Assembly: GCA_005222975.1 (NCBI GenBank)
Contig: NJBI01000009.1
Span: forward strand, 20,449-84,448
Direction of reading: 5' to 3'
Length of the DNA: 64,000 bases
Source: Promethearchaeota archaeon Loki_b31
GTDB lineage: Archaea; Asgardarchaeota; Lokiarchaeia; Sigyniarchaeales; SOKP01
Both the position numbers and the translations under genes were made by a program. Below are positions 51,838 through 61,425 of the stretch, in pieces; the stretch's first letter is position 1; each line of letters begins with the position of its first letter. The notes beneath the pieces are model-generated. The model searched no databases. It was given only the letters and a program-made list of their open reading frames with translations, and was not told the DNA's origin.

Positions 51838-52956
51838 ATGAAAACCATGTTGTTTCAAGTAGAATCAGAATTTACAGGTTTAGTTATAGGAATTGTCATA
51901 GCAATAACCGTTTCCATTACCGTCTTCATAATCGGGATGTATACTATGAGATGGTACGCCAAGAAAAAGAGGTGGGACGATTCTATAAAGACTGCTTTTA
52001 GAGTCAATATCGTATTACTTATACTAAATATTCCGATTAATCTTCTATTTTATTTCCGGTTTGGTGATAATTTTATTACTGACGTAATTAGTTTAGTAAT
52101 TAACATTATTATTGGGGTTATGACTGTTATGATACTTTATAAAAAGAAATTCTGGGATTCATTTCTGTTTGTTTTCGTCATTCAACTCATTCTTTTTCCA
52201 ATAACTCTCATATTAAATTTCATTATAGGATTCATTTTATTCTTAATAGTTTTTCCAGACATAACTTTTAATACTATTTTCATTATATGGGATATTTTTT
52301 CGCTTATTATTATGAATGGATTGGCTATAACATTGCTGTTAACTGCCTTAGGTCTATTGGGGGGTTTTGTATTGGGTTTATCGCTTGCACTCATGCGAGT
52401 CTATGGTGGTAAAGAACTTGTTTGGTTAGCAAGTGGCTACGAGAAGTTATTTCGTGGTATTCCAATTCTAATCCTGATTTTTATCTTCGCTTTCGGAATT
52501 CCGGACTTATTTTGGTATATACCTCACCCTCTTAATAGAATCCAAGCTAGTGTAATGTTGGCACTTGCTCTTCGTAGTGGTGCTTACCAATCTCAGATTT
52601 TTCGCGGAGCTATTTTATCCGTTAATTTAGGGCAAATGGAGGCTGCTCGTGCGTTAGGAATGAGTCGGATCCGAGCTCTCCGACACGTTTTATTACCCCA
52701 AGCCTTACGGTTAGCAGTACCAGGTTGGTCCAATGAGTATGCAGTGGTTATTAAGGATACATCTTTTGCCTTTGAGGTTGGTATTATTGAGATGACCAAA
52801 TGGGCTTATCGGTATGGAACAAACTATCCAGAACTATGGACTTTATCAATGGGAGTTCTCGCAATCACTTACTTTCTTTTTACTTTTCCTGTGACGAAGT
52901 TATTTGGCGAACGACAAATCAAAAAACTAAAAGAGTTAGGTATTGGAGGTGGTTAG
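51838..52956 (+). CDS. Amino-acid ABC transporter permease with extra N-terminal helices
   Basis: A 372-residue permease of the HisM/GlnP type. The core (from about residue 160) has NGLAITLLLTALGLLGG, the FRGIPILILIF motif, and the EAA loop (GQMEAARALGMSRIRALRHVLLPQALRLAVPGWSNE). The first 155 residues are four to five additional membrane helices not present in normal family members of about 220-250 residues. It shares an operon with the binding protein, the ATPase and a second permease. Confidence 0.9.
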   Translation: MKTMLFQVESEFTGLVIGIVIAITVSITVFIIGMYTMRWYAKKKRWDDSIKTAFRVNIVLLILNIPINLLFYFRFGDNFITDVISLVINIIIGVMTVMILYKKKFWDSFLFVFVIQLILFPITLILNFIIGFILFLIVFPDITFNTIFIIWDIFSLIIMNGLAITLLLTALGLLGGFVLGLSLALMRVYGGKELVWLASGYEKLFRGIPILILIFIFAFGIPDLFWYIPHPLNRIQASVMLALALRSGAYQSQIFRGAILSVNLGQMEAARALGMSRIRALRHVLLPQALRLAVPGWSNEYAVVIKDTSFAFEVGIIEMTKWAYRYGTNYPELWTLSMGVLAITYFLFTFPVTKLFGERQIKKLKELGIGGG

Positions 52957-52970
52957 ATATAGGTGAACCT

Positions 52971-53750
52971 GTGCTAGAGTTAATTAATGTATGGAAGTCA
53001 TATAAAGATTTACAAGTCCTTAAGGGTATATCATTCAAGGTATTTGAGCGAGAAGTTAAAGTTATCTTTGGACCGAGTGGTTCTGGCAAAAGTACACTAC
53101 TTCGGTGTATCAATATGTTAAACCCACCAGACGAAGGTGAAATATACCTTAGGGGAAAGAATCTTAATGCACCTGAAACCAATCTTAATGCTATGCGGGC
53201 AAAAATCGGCATGGTTTTCCAACACTTTAACCTTTTTGCACATCTCAAAGCAATAGATAATGTTAGTCTTGGTCTTCGCCGGGTTAAAGGTTTTTCAAAA
53301 GAAGAAGCTCGTGTAAAGGCACTTGAAACTCTAGATCGTGTGAAGATGACAAAATGGGCTGATAACTATCCTGCGCAATTATCTGGAGGGCAACAACAAC
53401 GTGTGGGCATTGCCCGTGCCTTGGCTATGGAACCAGATGTAATTTTATTTGATGAGCCCACCTCAGCCTTGGATCCTGAATTAATCGGTGATGTGCTTCA
53501 AGTTATGTTAGATATTGCCAAATCAGGCACTACGATGATAGTAGTCACTCACGAAATGGGATTTGCTAGGGCTGTTGCATCAGAAATGATCTTCCTCGGT
53601 GAGGGTACCCTATTAGAACGCGGAACCCCCCAACATTTCTTTACTTCACCCAAATCCGAGCGTGTAAAAAAATTTCTGGAACAACTTGATATTTTGTATG
53701 GTGGGCATGATAAGCTTTTAAACCTCTCAAATGGTGAGGAAAACAAGTGA
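52971..53750 (+). CDS. Amino-acid ABC transporter ATP-binding protein
   Basis: A 259-residue ATPase of the GlnQ/HisP type. Walker A is GPSGSGKST, the Q-loop GMVFQHFNLFAHL, the signature LSGGQQQR, Walker B VILFDEPTSALD, and the switch His is in VVTHEMGF. I start at GTG 52971 because the protein family begins just before LELINVWKSY; an ATA at 52959 has a better spaced GGAGGTGG but is a rare start. The gene overlaps the next permease by four bases (GTGA). Confidence 0.95.
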   Translation: MLELINVWKSYKDLQVLKGISFKVFEREVKVIFGPSGSGKSTLLRCINMLNPPDEGEIYLRGKNLNAPETNLNAMRAKIGMVFQHFNLFAHLKAIDNVSLGLRRVKGFSKEEARVKALETLDRVKMTKWADNYPAQLSGGQQQRVGIARALAMEPDVILFDEPTSALDPELIGDVLQVMLDIAKSGTTMIVVTHEMGFARAVASEMIFLGEGTLLERGTPQHFFTSPKSERVKKFLEQLDILYGGHDKLLNLSNGEENK

Positions 53751-54505
53751 TATTTCAAGTTCGGCCCAACCCGATAGAAGAACTTCTTAATGTACTGGGA
53801 TTTTGGGATCATCTTTTATCTGGTTTCATCATAATGATATGGCTATATGGATTGGCACTTGTGATAGGCTTTTTTCTAGGTCTTATACTTTCCATTCTCC
53901 GCCAATACGGTGGACAGATTTTTTCACGGGTTGCAACGGGATATATCGAAATTATACGTGGTACACCATTGCTTGCGCAGTTATTACTCTTATTTTATTT
54001 ACCAACTAGTTTAGGTATTCCTATAACGGCATGGAAACTTGAGGTTAGCTTAACACTTTTAGACAAAGATATAACACTTACCCTCCTTAATCAAGCTATC
54101 CTCGTCGGTATCATCGTGTTAGGTCTTAATAGTGCGGCCTATCAAGCAGAATACTTCCGTGGAGCTATTTTATCTGTTGGAGAGGGACAGATAATAGCTG
54201 CCCAATCACTTGGTATGTCTCGTTTAAGTGGAATCTATTATGTTGTGTTACCACAGGCTCTGCGTCGTGTTATCCCTTCGTGGTCTAATGAAGCGGCTTA
54301 TCTTCCGAAATATACCGTAGTAGTCTATTTCATCGGAGTAAAAGAACTTTTTCGTGAGGCATACTATATCATGACGCATCCATATATCTCAGCGAATCCA
54401 CTCACTATATACATTGTTATTGCACTCATCTTTCTAGTTATGATCTCACTCATATCCAAGGGATTGGATACCCTCCACAAACGAACAGGGATCCCTGGTT
54501 TGTAA
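53747..54505 (+). CDS. Amino-acid ABC transporter permease (second)
   Basis: A 252-residue permease with the usual five helices, the EIIRGTPLLAQLLLLFY motif and the EAA loop (GQIIAAQSLGMSRLSGIYYVVLPQALRRVIPSWSNE). It starts with GTG inside the stop of the ATPase gene. With the other permease it would make a heterodimeric channel. Last gene of the operon. Confidence 0.93.
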   Translation: MIFQVRPNPIEELLNVLGFWDHLLSGFIIMIWLYGLALVIGFFLGLILSILRQYGGQIFSRVATGYIEIIRGTPLLAQLLLLFYLPTSLGIPITAWKLEVSLTLLDKDITLTLLNQAILVGIIVLGLNSAAYQAEYFRGAILSVGEGQIIAAQSLGMSRLSGIYYVVLPQALRRVIPSWSNEAAYLPKYTVVVYFIGVKELFREAYYIMTHPYISANPLTIYIVIALIFLVMISLISKGLDTLHKRTGIPGL

Positions 54506-54605
54506 CCTGTCCAAATATAGAAATTTTTTTTTAATTAAAGAATTTTCATTTTTCAAACTATATATGATTTAATGTTACAATTTTAAGAAGATATTTTTAA
54601 TTATT

Positions 54606-55654
54606 ATGAAAATTGTAGATTTACGATCTGATACGGTTACCAAATCATCTCCTGAAATGTGGGAATATGTGAAGTCAATGGGTAATTCTGACCTAGGAGA
54701 TGATGTGATGGGGGAATATCCAACTGTGAATGAATTAGAGGAAAAAGCTGCTAAATTTATCGGAAAAGAAGCTGCACTTTTTATAACTTCAGGGACGCAG
54801 GGTAATTTAGTCTCACTTCTTTCACAAACTAAACCTGGAGTCGAAATTCTTTTAGAAGAACTAAGTCATATTTTTTTAAATGAAGTAGGGAGCGCGGTAC
54901 GAATAGGAGGTTTAATGATTAGGACATATCCTTTAGAGAGAGGGGTTCCATCATTTGAATATCTTCAATCTTTAATTCGAGATAAAGAAGAAATACATGA
55001 GCCACCGTCCACGCTATTATGTACCGAGAACACTCATAATTACCATGGAGGTGCAATAGTTGAACTTGATGCTTTAAAGAAAATGAGGGATTTTACTTTT
55101 AAAAATGAATTAAAATTTCATTTAGATGGAGAAAGAATTTTTAAAGCAGCAGTCGGATTGAATGTGCATGTAACTGAAATTACTAAACTTGCCGATAGTG
55201 TAATGTTTTATCTGTCTAAAGGGCTCTCGTGTCCTGTAGGATCAATTGTAGCTGGCTCTAAAGAATTTATTTCGAGAACTAGAAGATTTCGAAAAATGTT
55301 GGTGGAGGAATGCGTCAGGCGGGAATTATAGCTGCTTTTGGCCTTCTTGCGTTAGAACCTAAATGGATAAAAAGACTTGATGAGGATCATAAAAATGCTA
55401 AAAAACTTGCTCAAGGATTAAAAAGCTTCAACTTACCAATAAAAGTACATCCAACTGATACTAATATTGTAATAATTGAAATGTCGGAAAAAGTAAGAAT
55501 TATTAAGATTATTACAACACTCAATAAAGCTGGGATATTAGCTTTTAATATCAGTAAAGAAAAGATTAGGTTTGTTACTCATTATGGAATCACCGAAGAC
55601 GATATTAACTACAGTACAGAACAGATAGGGATCGTATTAAAAAAATTTCTATAA
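54606..55654 (+). CDS. Low-specificity L-threonine aldolase, single frameshift
   Basis: A PLP enzyme that cleaves L-threonine (or allo-threonine) to glycine and acetaldehyde. VDLRSDTVTKSSPEM starts it, HLDGERIFKAAVGLNV holds the PLP Asp, and LSKGLSCPVGSIVAGS the PLP Lys. The frame breaks near 55300: TTGGTGGAGG should read TTGGGTGGAGG, giving MLGGGMRQAGIIAA as in all homologues, so one G of a GGG run is missing. The remainder (55310-55654) is intact. A sequencing error in a homopolymer is the simplest reason. Confidence 0.85.
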
Positions 55655-55862
55655 TTTATAGAATTTTAAAATTCAAGTTTTTTATCAAATTCGTTTCTAA
55701 ACCTATATTTTTTGTTTAAAATTGATATTATTCTATCTTCAATATAAAGAAATTGATTAGTTTATCATTAAAAAAATATCAACTTTTAAAAATAAATGAA
55801 GCAAAGTAATTAATTAACAAATTCAATAATAATAAAAAAAAATAAAAAAGAAGTAAATTTAA

Positions 55863-57572
55863 ATGAGTAAAGAAAAATTTTGGTTAAAATCTTATGATTC
55901 TCATGTTCCGCCAACCCTAACCTATCCAACAGAAGATCTTGGAACTGTATTAACTGATTCGATGAAGAAATATTCAGAAAATGTCGGCTTTTATTTCATG
56001 GAGCGCACATTCCTTTTTAAAGAAATATTAGAATATTCTCAGAAATTCGCAACATTTTTACAAAAGAATGGTTTGGAAAAAGGTGATATAGTAGCAATTT
56101 GTCTTCCAAATTGTCCTCAATACCTATTTTCTGCTTATGGTACATATATAGCGGGAGGCACCGTTTCTGGTTGCTCTCCCCTCTTAAGTCCTAACGAATT
56201 AGCATATCAATTGGAAGATTGTGGCGCAAAATTTGTAATTACCATGGATATCGTTTATGAAAAAGTCTTTTCGCAATTTCTAGATAATTTACCGAAACTT
56301 AAGGTTATTGTTCCTACGAATATTTCTGAATTTATGGGACTCCCTGGAATTAAGGTGCTATTGGGTAAATTAATTGGCAAGATACCAAAAGGAAAAATGA
56401 AACCATGGCCAAACAAAACAGTAGTCCCTTTCTTAGACGCTGTAGACACTGATATTGATATAAAAAAAGTGGATATCGATCCAAAAAAGGATTTAGCATT
56501 ATTACAATATACTGGAGGAACTACTGGACTTCCTAAAGGGACGGAAATTGTTCACTCAAACTTAGTATCAAACTTACATCAATTCGATACATGGCTCAAT
56601 AGAGAGAAGGGAAAAGAAATTCTTATTTCAGGATTTCCATTCTTTCACATAGCTGGATTTTTAATAGGATTATTTTTAAATTATATAGGAGGTGCGCAAA
56701 TTTTAATTGCAAATCCAAGAGATACCGATCATATAATTGATGAAATGATCGACAAGAAACCCACTAGCTTTGGAAACGTCCCAACTCTGTTTTTAATGAT
56801 TCAAAATAATCCAAAATCGCATAAAATTCCAGCAGAAGTATTAGATAACATTTCGTTGTATGTAAGTGGTGCTGCCCCTTTTCCTCCAGAAGCAATAAGA
56901 GAATTTGAAAAACAATTCCATACGGAGAATAAGTTTGTTGAATTGTATGGAATGACCGAAACAGCAGTTGTTGTTACCGCAAATCCCATTTATGGAGAAA
57001 AGAAGATTGGATCCGTAGGTTTACCCTTCCCTGATACAGATATTAAACTTATTGATGTAGAAACTGGCAAAGAAATGGGAATTGGGGAGCCTGGTGAGAT
57101 ATTAATCAAAGGTCCACAAGTAGTTAAGCAATATCATAATAAACCTGAAGCAACAGCAAAAACGTTTGATAAAGATGGGTACGTACATACTGGTGATGTA
57201 GGCGTTTTTGACGAAGATGGATACTTAAAAATCGTTGATCGTACTAAAGATATGTTAATTGTTAGTGGTTTTAAAGTGTATAGCGTTCACATCGAAGAAA
57301 TAATGACTAAGCATCCTGATATTGCATTACTCGCAATTATCGGTGTTCCAAACCCAGATAGGCCTGGAGCTGAAATTGTTAAGGCAGTTATTCAATTAAA
57401 AGAGGGTATTGCTGAAACTGAAGAGGTTAAAGAAAGTATAAAGCAGTTCGCAGAGAAAAATCTTTCTAAATACGAGGTTCCAAAGATTTGGGAGTTCCGC
57501 GAAGAACTTCCATTGACAATGGTAGGAAAAATATTGAAAAAAGCGCTTCGAGAAGAAGGAAAATCTGAATAA
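55863..57572 (+). CDS. Acyl-CoA synthetase (4-coumarate-CoA ligase-like)
   Basis: A 569-residue AMP-forming ligase. P-loop LLQYTGGTTGLPKGTEIVHSN, A5 FVELYGMTETAVVV, A8 hinge VHTGDVGVFDEDGYLKIVDRTKDMLIVSGFKVY, catalytic Lys in LTMVGKILKKAL. It is more like medium/long-chain or aryl acid ligases than acetyl-CoA synthetase. It heads the second group of acyl-CoA genes, followed by a crotonase-fold gene 120 bases later on the same strand. Confidence 0.92.
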   Translation: MSKEKFWLKSYDSHVPPTLTYPTEDLGTVLTDSMKKYSENVGFYFMERTFLFKEILEYSQKFATFLQKNGLEKGDIVAICLPNCPQYLFSAYGTYIAGGTVSGCSPLLSPNELAYQLEDCGAKFVITMDIVYEKVFSQFLDNLPKLKVIVPTNISEFMGLPGIKVLLGKLIGKIPKGKMKPWPNKTVVPFLDAVDTDIDIKKVDIDPKKDLALLQYTGGTTGLPKGTEIVHSNLVSNLHQFDTWLNREKGKEILISGFPFFHIAGFLIGLFLNYIGGAQILIANPRDTDHIIDEMIDKKPTSFGNVPTLFLMIQNNPKSHKIPAEVLDNISLYVSGAAPFPPEAIREFEKQFHTENKFVELYGMTETAVVVTANPIYGEKKIGSVGLPFPDTDIKLIDVETGKEMGIGEPGEILIKGPQVVKQYHNKPEATAKTFDKDGYVHTGDVGVFDEDGYLKIVDRTKDMLIVSGFKVYSVHIEEIMTKHPDIALLAIIGVPNPDRPGAEIVKAVIQLKEGIAETEEVKESIKQFAEKNLSKYEVPKIWEFREELPLTMVGKILKKALREEGKSE

Positions 57573-57692
57573 TACGATTTAACAGAAAAAGCTAAAATAA
57601 TCTTTTTTTTTTATTTATTTACTAACTAGCTTAAAATATAAATAGACGAAAATTTATTATAAATCAATAACAAAAAGACTCTAGAACTAAAA

Positions 57693-58514
57693 ATGAAAAT
57701 AGAAGATTTTGAAGACATTCTGTATGAGAAGGAAGAAAACGGTATTTGTACAATCACGATAAATAGACCAGAAAGAAGAAACGCAGTGTCTTACGTGTCT
57801 TTTTTAGAAATTTATACAGTTTTAGAAGATATGGAAAAAGACAATAGTGCTAAAGTTTTAATAATTACTGGAAACCCAGAAGGAAACGCATTTTCTTCTG
57901 GAGGTTATTTCGAACCTAAATTCTTTGAAAAAGTCCAAAAAGAGATTAGAGCAGATATAGATTTGATGGACATTGCCCAAAAGAAATTATGTATGGCACT
58001 TTGGAAATTCTCTAAACCTGTTATTGCCGCGATAAACGGATTGGCTATAGGTGGTGCTATTACAATGCCTTTATCGGGAGCTGATCTAATTTATATGGCC
58101 GAAGATGCGTGGTTAGGATTTTATTTTTCCAAAAGAGCAATAATCCCCGAGTTTGGTTCCACTTTTATGTTACCATTTTTAGTTGGTTTTCAAAAAGCAA
58201 ATGAGATTTGTTATTTTGGCGATAAAATTACCGCTCAAAAGGCTTATGAACTTGGTTTTGTAAATAAAGTCTTACCAAACGAAGAATTAATACCTTATGC
58301 TAGAGAACAAGCACTTAAATTGATACCGCCTAAGGGGCCATATTTGTCAATTAAGTTAATGAAAAAAACCATGCACGCTTACTTTATTGATATCTTAGAT
58401 AAAACATTGGATCTAGAAAATAAGGGATTAAAGAAAGTATTTAGAACAAAGGATTTCAACGAATCGATGAATTCATTAAAGGAAAAAAGAGATCCCGTTT
58501 TTATTGGGCGATAA
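57693..58514 (+). CDS. Enoyl-CoA isomerase-like crotonase-fold protein
   Basis: A 273-residue crotonase. CoA-binding and oxyanion segments are AFSSGGYFEPKFF and NGLAIGGAITMPLSGADLIYM; the residues FYFSKRAIIPEFGSTFMLP match the delta3,delta2-enoyl-CoA isomerase type, in which the catalytic Glu is in the PE pair. Both Glu of true hydratases are absent. It lies between the acyl-CoA synthetase and the FAD oxidoreductase on the same strand. Confidence 0.85.
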   Translation: MKIEDFEDILYEKEENGICTITINRPERRNAVSYVSFLEIYTVLEDMEKDNSAKVLIITGNPEGNAFSSGGYFEPKFFEKVQKEIRADIDLMDIAQKKLCMALWKFSKPVIAAINGLAIGGAITMPLSGADLIYMAEDAWLGFYFSKRAIIPEFGSTFMLPFLVGFQKANEICYFGDKITAQKAYELGFVNKVLPNEELIPYAREQALKLIPPKGPYLSIKLMKKTMHAYFIDILDKTLDLENKGLKKVFRTKDFNESMNSLKEKRDPVFIGR

Positions 58515-58578
58515 TACAAGGACTATCTTTTTATTGTAAAAACATATCTTTAAAAATTATTCAAATGAATATTTTTTT

Positions 58579-60132
58579 ATGAATAACAATAATTATGATG
58601 AAAGCAGAGTAATTTCTAAATACCCCGTTATAGTAATTGGAGCTGGACTTGGCGGACTTGGTGCTGCATGTCAACTTGTTCTCAGAGGAGAAAAAGTATT
58701 ATTACTTGAGAAACACAATGTGCCTGGAGGATTTGCTACTTCTTTTGTTAGAGGGCGGTTTGAATTTGAGGGCGCATTGCACGAGTTAAGTGATATTGGA
58801 ACGAAAAATAATAGAGGCAGTCTTTATCGATTCTTGGAAAAATTAGGTATAGTTCCAAATAAACTAGAATTTATTCAAGTTCCCGAGTTTTATCGAAGCG
58901 TGTTTAGCGATGGTTACGATGTAACACTTCCACTTGGGATGGAAGAGTATACTAACAAATTAATTGAATTATTTCCTTCTGAAAAACGAGGGATCGAAGA
59001 ATTTATAGAAATGTGCAAAGCTGTTTTGGCTGGTATTCTATTTATTGCTTCTAAAGGTGGAAAATTTTCACCACAAGACATGCTTAAAGAACACCCATGG
59101 ATTCCGCGAATTTCAGGCCTTACATTATCAGAATTATACAAGAAATTTTTTAAAGATGAGAAATTGATGGCTGTAATCTCTCAACTATGGGGATACATTG
59201 GATTACCGCCAAGCAGAATAAATGCCTATACTTATATTGCGATGCTCATATTTTATTTAAATTGGGGCGCTGCTTTTCCAATTGGAAGATCACATTCTTT
59301 AACAACTTCAATGGTACAAGCATTTGAAGAACTCGGTGGTGAAATAAGATATAACGCGTTGGTTGATCGTATTCTCGTGGAAAATGGAAGAGTTAGCGGA
59401 GTAAAACTCCTTAACGGAAGCGTTTATCTTTGTAAAGCAGTTATTTCTAACGTTAATCCAATATGTACAACCATGAAAATGCTTCCTCAAGATGTAGTGC
59501 CAGATAGTTATAAGAAAATGATTTATGCTCCAGAAATTGGTCCATCTGGTTTTTCTGTTTACATTGGATTAAGTGCCTCTTATAAAGATTTAGGATTTAC
59601 GGCTCATGAAACATTTATTAACGATTTATACGATACAAATAAAGCGTTCGAGAATTTCAAAAAATTGGAACCACCAAAATACATGGTCGCTGCTTGTTAT
59701 AATCACATTTACGAAGATATTTCTCCTCCAGGAACAACTCAATTAGTTTTAACTACTTTACAGATGGGTAAACTTTGGCAAAGCATCGCACCTGATCAAT
59801 ATTTCCGCTTAAAGGATAAGATCGCGGATGGAATGGTATCATTGATCGAAAATACTATTTGTCCTGAAATTCGCGATTATATCGAAGTAGCTGTAGCTGC
59901 AACGCCTTTGACATATTACCGTTATTCTAAAAACCTAGAGGGCGCTATCTATGGAACCACTCAAGATGTTACAAATGGCCCTTTACTTCGATTAAAAAGT
60001 AGAGGTGCAATTCCAGGTTTATATCAAGTAGGTGCATGGACTAATTTTGGTGGTGGATTTTCGACTACTATCTTAAGTGGGAGGATAGGAGCAGGGATAT
60101 ATTTAGGCGATAAAATTAAAGGGAGGATCTAA
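58579..60132 (+). CDS. CrtI-like FAD-dependent oxidoreductase (phytoene desaturase/retinol saturase type)
   Basis: A 517-residue flavoprotein of the COG1233 type. The FAD-binding motif is VIVIGAGLGGLGAACQL with EKHNVPGGFATSF after it, as in phytoene desaturases and retinol saturases, and the C-terminal FAD segment is GLYQVGAWTNFGGGFSTTILSGRIGA. The substrate is probably an isoprenoid or long polyene/acyl chain. It is followed three bases later by an iron-sulfur flavoprotein, likely its electron partner. Confidence 0.88.
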   Translation: MNNNNYDESRVISKYPVIVIGAGLGGLGAACQLVLRGEKVLLLEKHNVPGGFATSFVRGRFEFEGALHELSDIGTKNNRGSLYRFLEKLGIVPNKLEFIQVPEFYRSVFSDGYDVTLPLGMEEYTNKLIELFPSEKRGIEEFIEMCKAVLAGILFIASKGGKFSPQDMLKEHPWIPRISGLTLSELYKKFFKDEKLMAVISQLWGYIGLPPSRINAYTYIAMLIFYLNWGAAFPIGRSHSLTTSMVQAFEELGGEIRYNALVDRILVENGRVSGVKLLNGSVYLCKAVISNVNPICTTMKMLPQDVVPDSYKKMIYAPEIGPSGFSVYIGLSASYKDLGFTAHETFINDLYDTNKAFENFKKLEPPKYMVAACYNHIYEDISPPGTTQLVLTTLQMGKLWQSIAPDQYFRLKDKIADGMVSLIENTICPEIRDYIEVAVAATPLTYYRYSKNLEGAIYGTTQDVTNGPLLRLKSRGAIPGLYQVGAWTNFGGGFSTTILSGRIGAGIYLGDKIKGRI

Positions 60133-60135
60133 AAA

Positions 60136-61335
60136 ATGGAAAAGGAAATAATGGAAGACGTAAAAAAGTATCAGAAGGCTGAAAAATTAAAAAAACGGCG
60201 CGATGAAGTCGAACCTCTACCATGGTATTACGACGGTTTGGAAAACTTATCCAATAGGATTCATCCCGAAAAACAATCTTTACTAGTTTCTGATATTGAG
60301 CTTCTTTCACACGATACTAAACTGTTTAGATTTATTTCTGCGAAACCTGACAAACCTTTAGCGCCCTTTCGTGCAGGACAATATGTAGGCCTTACTGTAG
60401 AAATTAATGGCGTTCGAACATTGCGCCCGTATTCTCTTGTCTCGTCGCCAAATCAACTCTCCTACTATGAATTAGGCGTTAGAAAAAAAGAAGGCGGTTT
60501 TGTTAGCCCTTTTCTTTTCGGAAATTTAAAAATTGGTGATATTATTGAAGTAACTGAGCCCTTAGGAAATCTCTACTACAATCCCATTTTTCACGGCAAA
60601 GATTTGGTTTTTATTGCTGGTGGGTGTGGTATTACACCTTTTATGTCAATGCTAAGAGATATCTCCGAGAAAAGGCTTCCCCTAAACATTTGGTTAATAT
60701 TCGGAAGTTTAACTGAGACAGATATCTTGTTTCGAGGTGAATTAGAAGATATCCAAAAAAGAAGGTCAAATATCAAAATCAAATATATCCTCTCTGAACC
60801 AACTCCAGAATGGAAAGGAGAATGTGGTTTTATCTCAAAGGATAAGATATTAAACGAAATTATATCAATTGAAAACAAGTACTTTTACATTGTTGGCAAT
60901 CGTGCTATGTACCAATTTGTAGATGAAGAATTAAAAGCTCTTGGAGTTCCTAAGCATCGAATATATTATGAGGCATTTGGAGTTCCTAACGACATCACTC
61001 GAGTTATGGGGTGGCCTCAAGAAATAGATGCCTTTAAGAAAGTTCAAATTACAGTAGAATTTAGACGTCATGCTTCGAAAGAAAAAATAGTAATTGAAGG
61101 ATCATGTATAGAACCGCTTTTAAATAGTCTAGAACGATCAAAAGAATTGAAAGTCGAAATCGCTAGCGGATGTCGCTCAGGCGAATGTGCTTTCTGCCGA
61201 ACAAAAATGATTTCGGGCAAAATATTTGTCCCACCAGAGGTGACTATACGGGAGGTTGATAAGGACTTAAACTATATACATCCATGTATATCTTACCCAA
61301 TTACAGATATCCATTTAGACCTAACTTTAACTTAA
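60136..61335 (+). CDS. Ferredoxin-NAD(P)H reductase with C-terminal [2Fe-2S] domain
   Basis: A 399-residue electron-transfer protein. FAD is bound by LRPYSLVSS, NAD(P)H by FIAGGCGITPFMSMLR, and a plant-type [2Fe-2S] ferredoxin domain at the C-terminus has the cysteines GCRSGECAFC (about 346, 351, 354) and HPC (about 383). The first 60 residues are a charged extension. It starts three bases after the CrtI-like gene and should reduce or oxidise its FAD by passing electrons from NAD(P)H. Confidence 0.9.
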   Translation: MEKEIMEDVKKYQKAEKLKKRRDEVEPLPWYYDGLENLSNRIHPEKQSLLVSDIELLSHDTKLFRFISAKPDKPLAPFRAGQYVGLTVEINGVRTLRPYSLVSSPNQLSYYELGVRKKEGGFVSPFLFGNLKIGDIIEVTEPLGNLYYNPIFHGKDLVFIAGGCGITPFMSMLRDISEKRLPLNIWLIFGSLTETDILFRGELEDIQKRRSNIKIKYILSEPTPEWKGECGFISKDKILNEIISIENKYFYIVGNRAMYQFVDEELKALGVPKHRIYYEAFGVPNDITRVMGWPQEIDAFKKVQITVEFRRHASKEKIVIEGSCIEPLLNSLERSKELKVEIASGCRSGECAFCRTKMISGKIFVPPEVTIREVDKDLNYIHPCISYPITDIHLDLTLT

Positions 61336-61425
61336 TTTTTTTATTATATATATTTTAAATAATAAAAAATAACAATAACAATTAAGAAAAAAAATCATTA
61401 AAAAATAAATAAAAATTTATGAATT

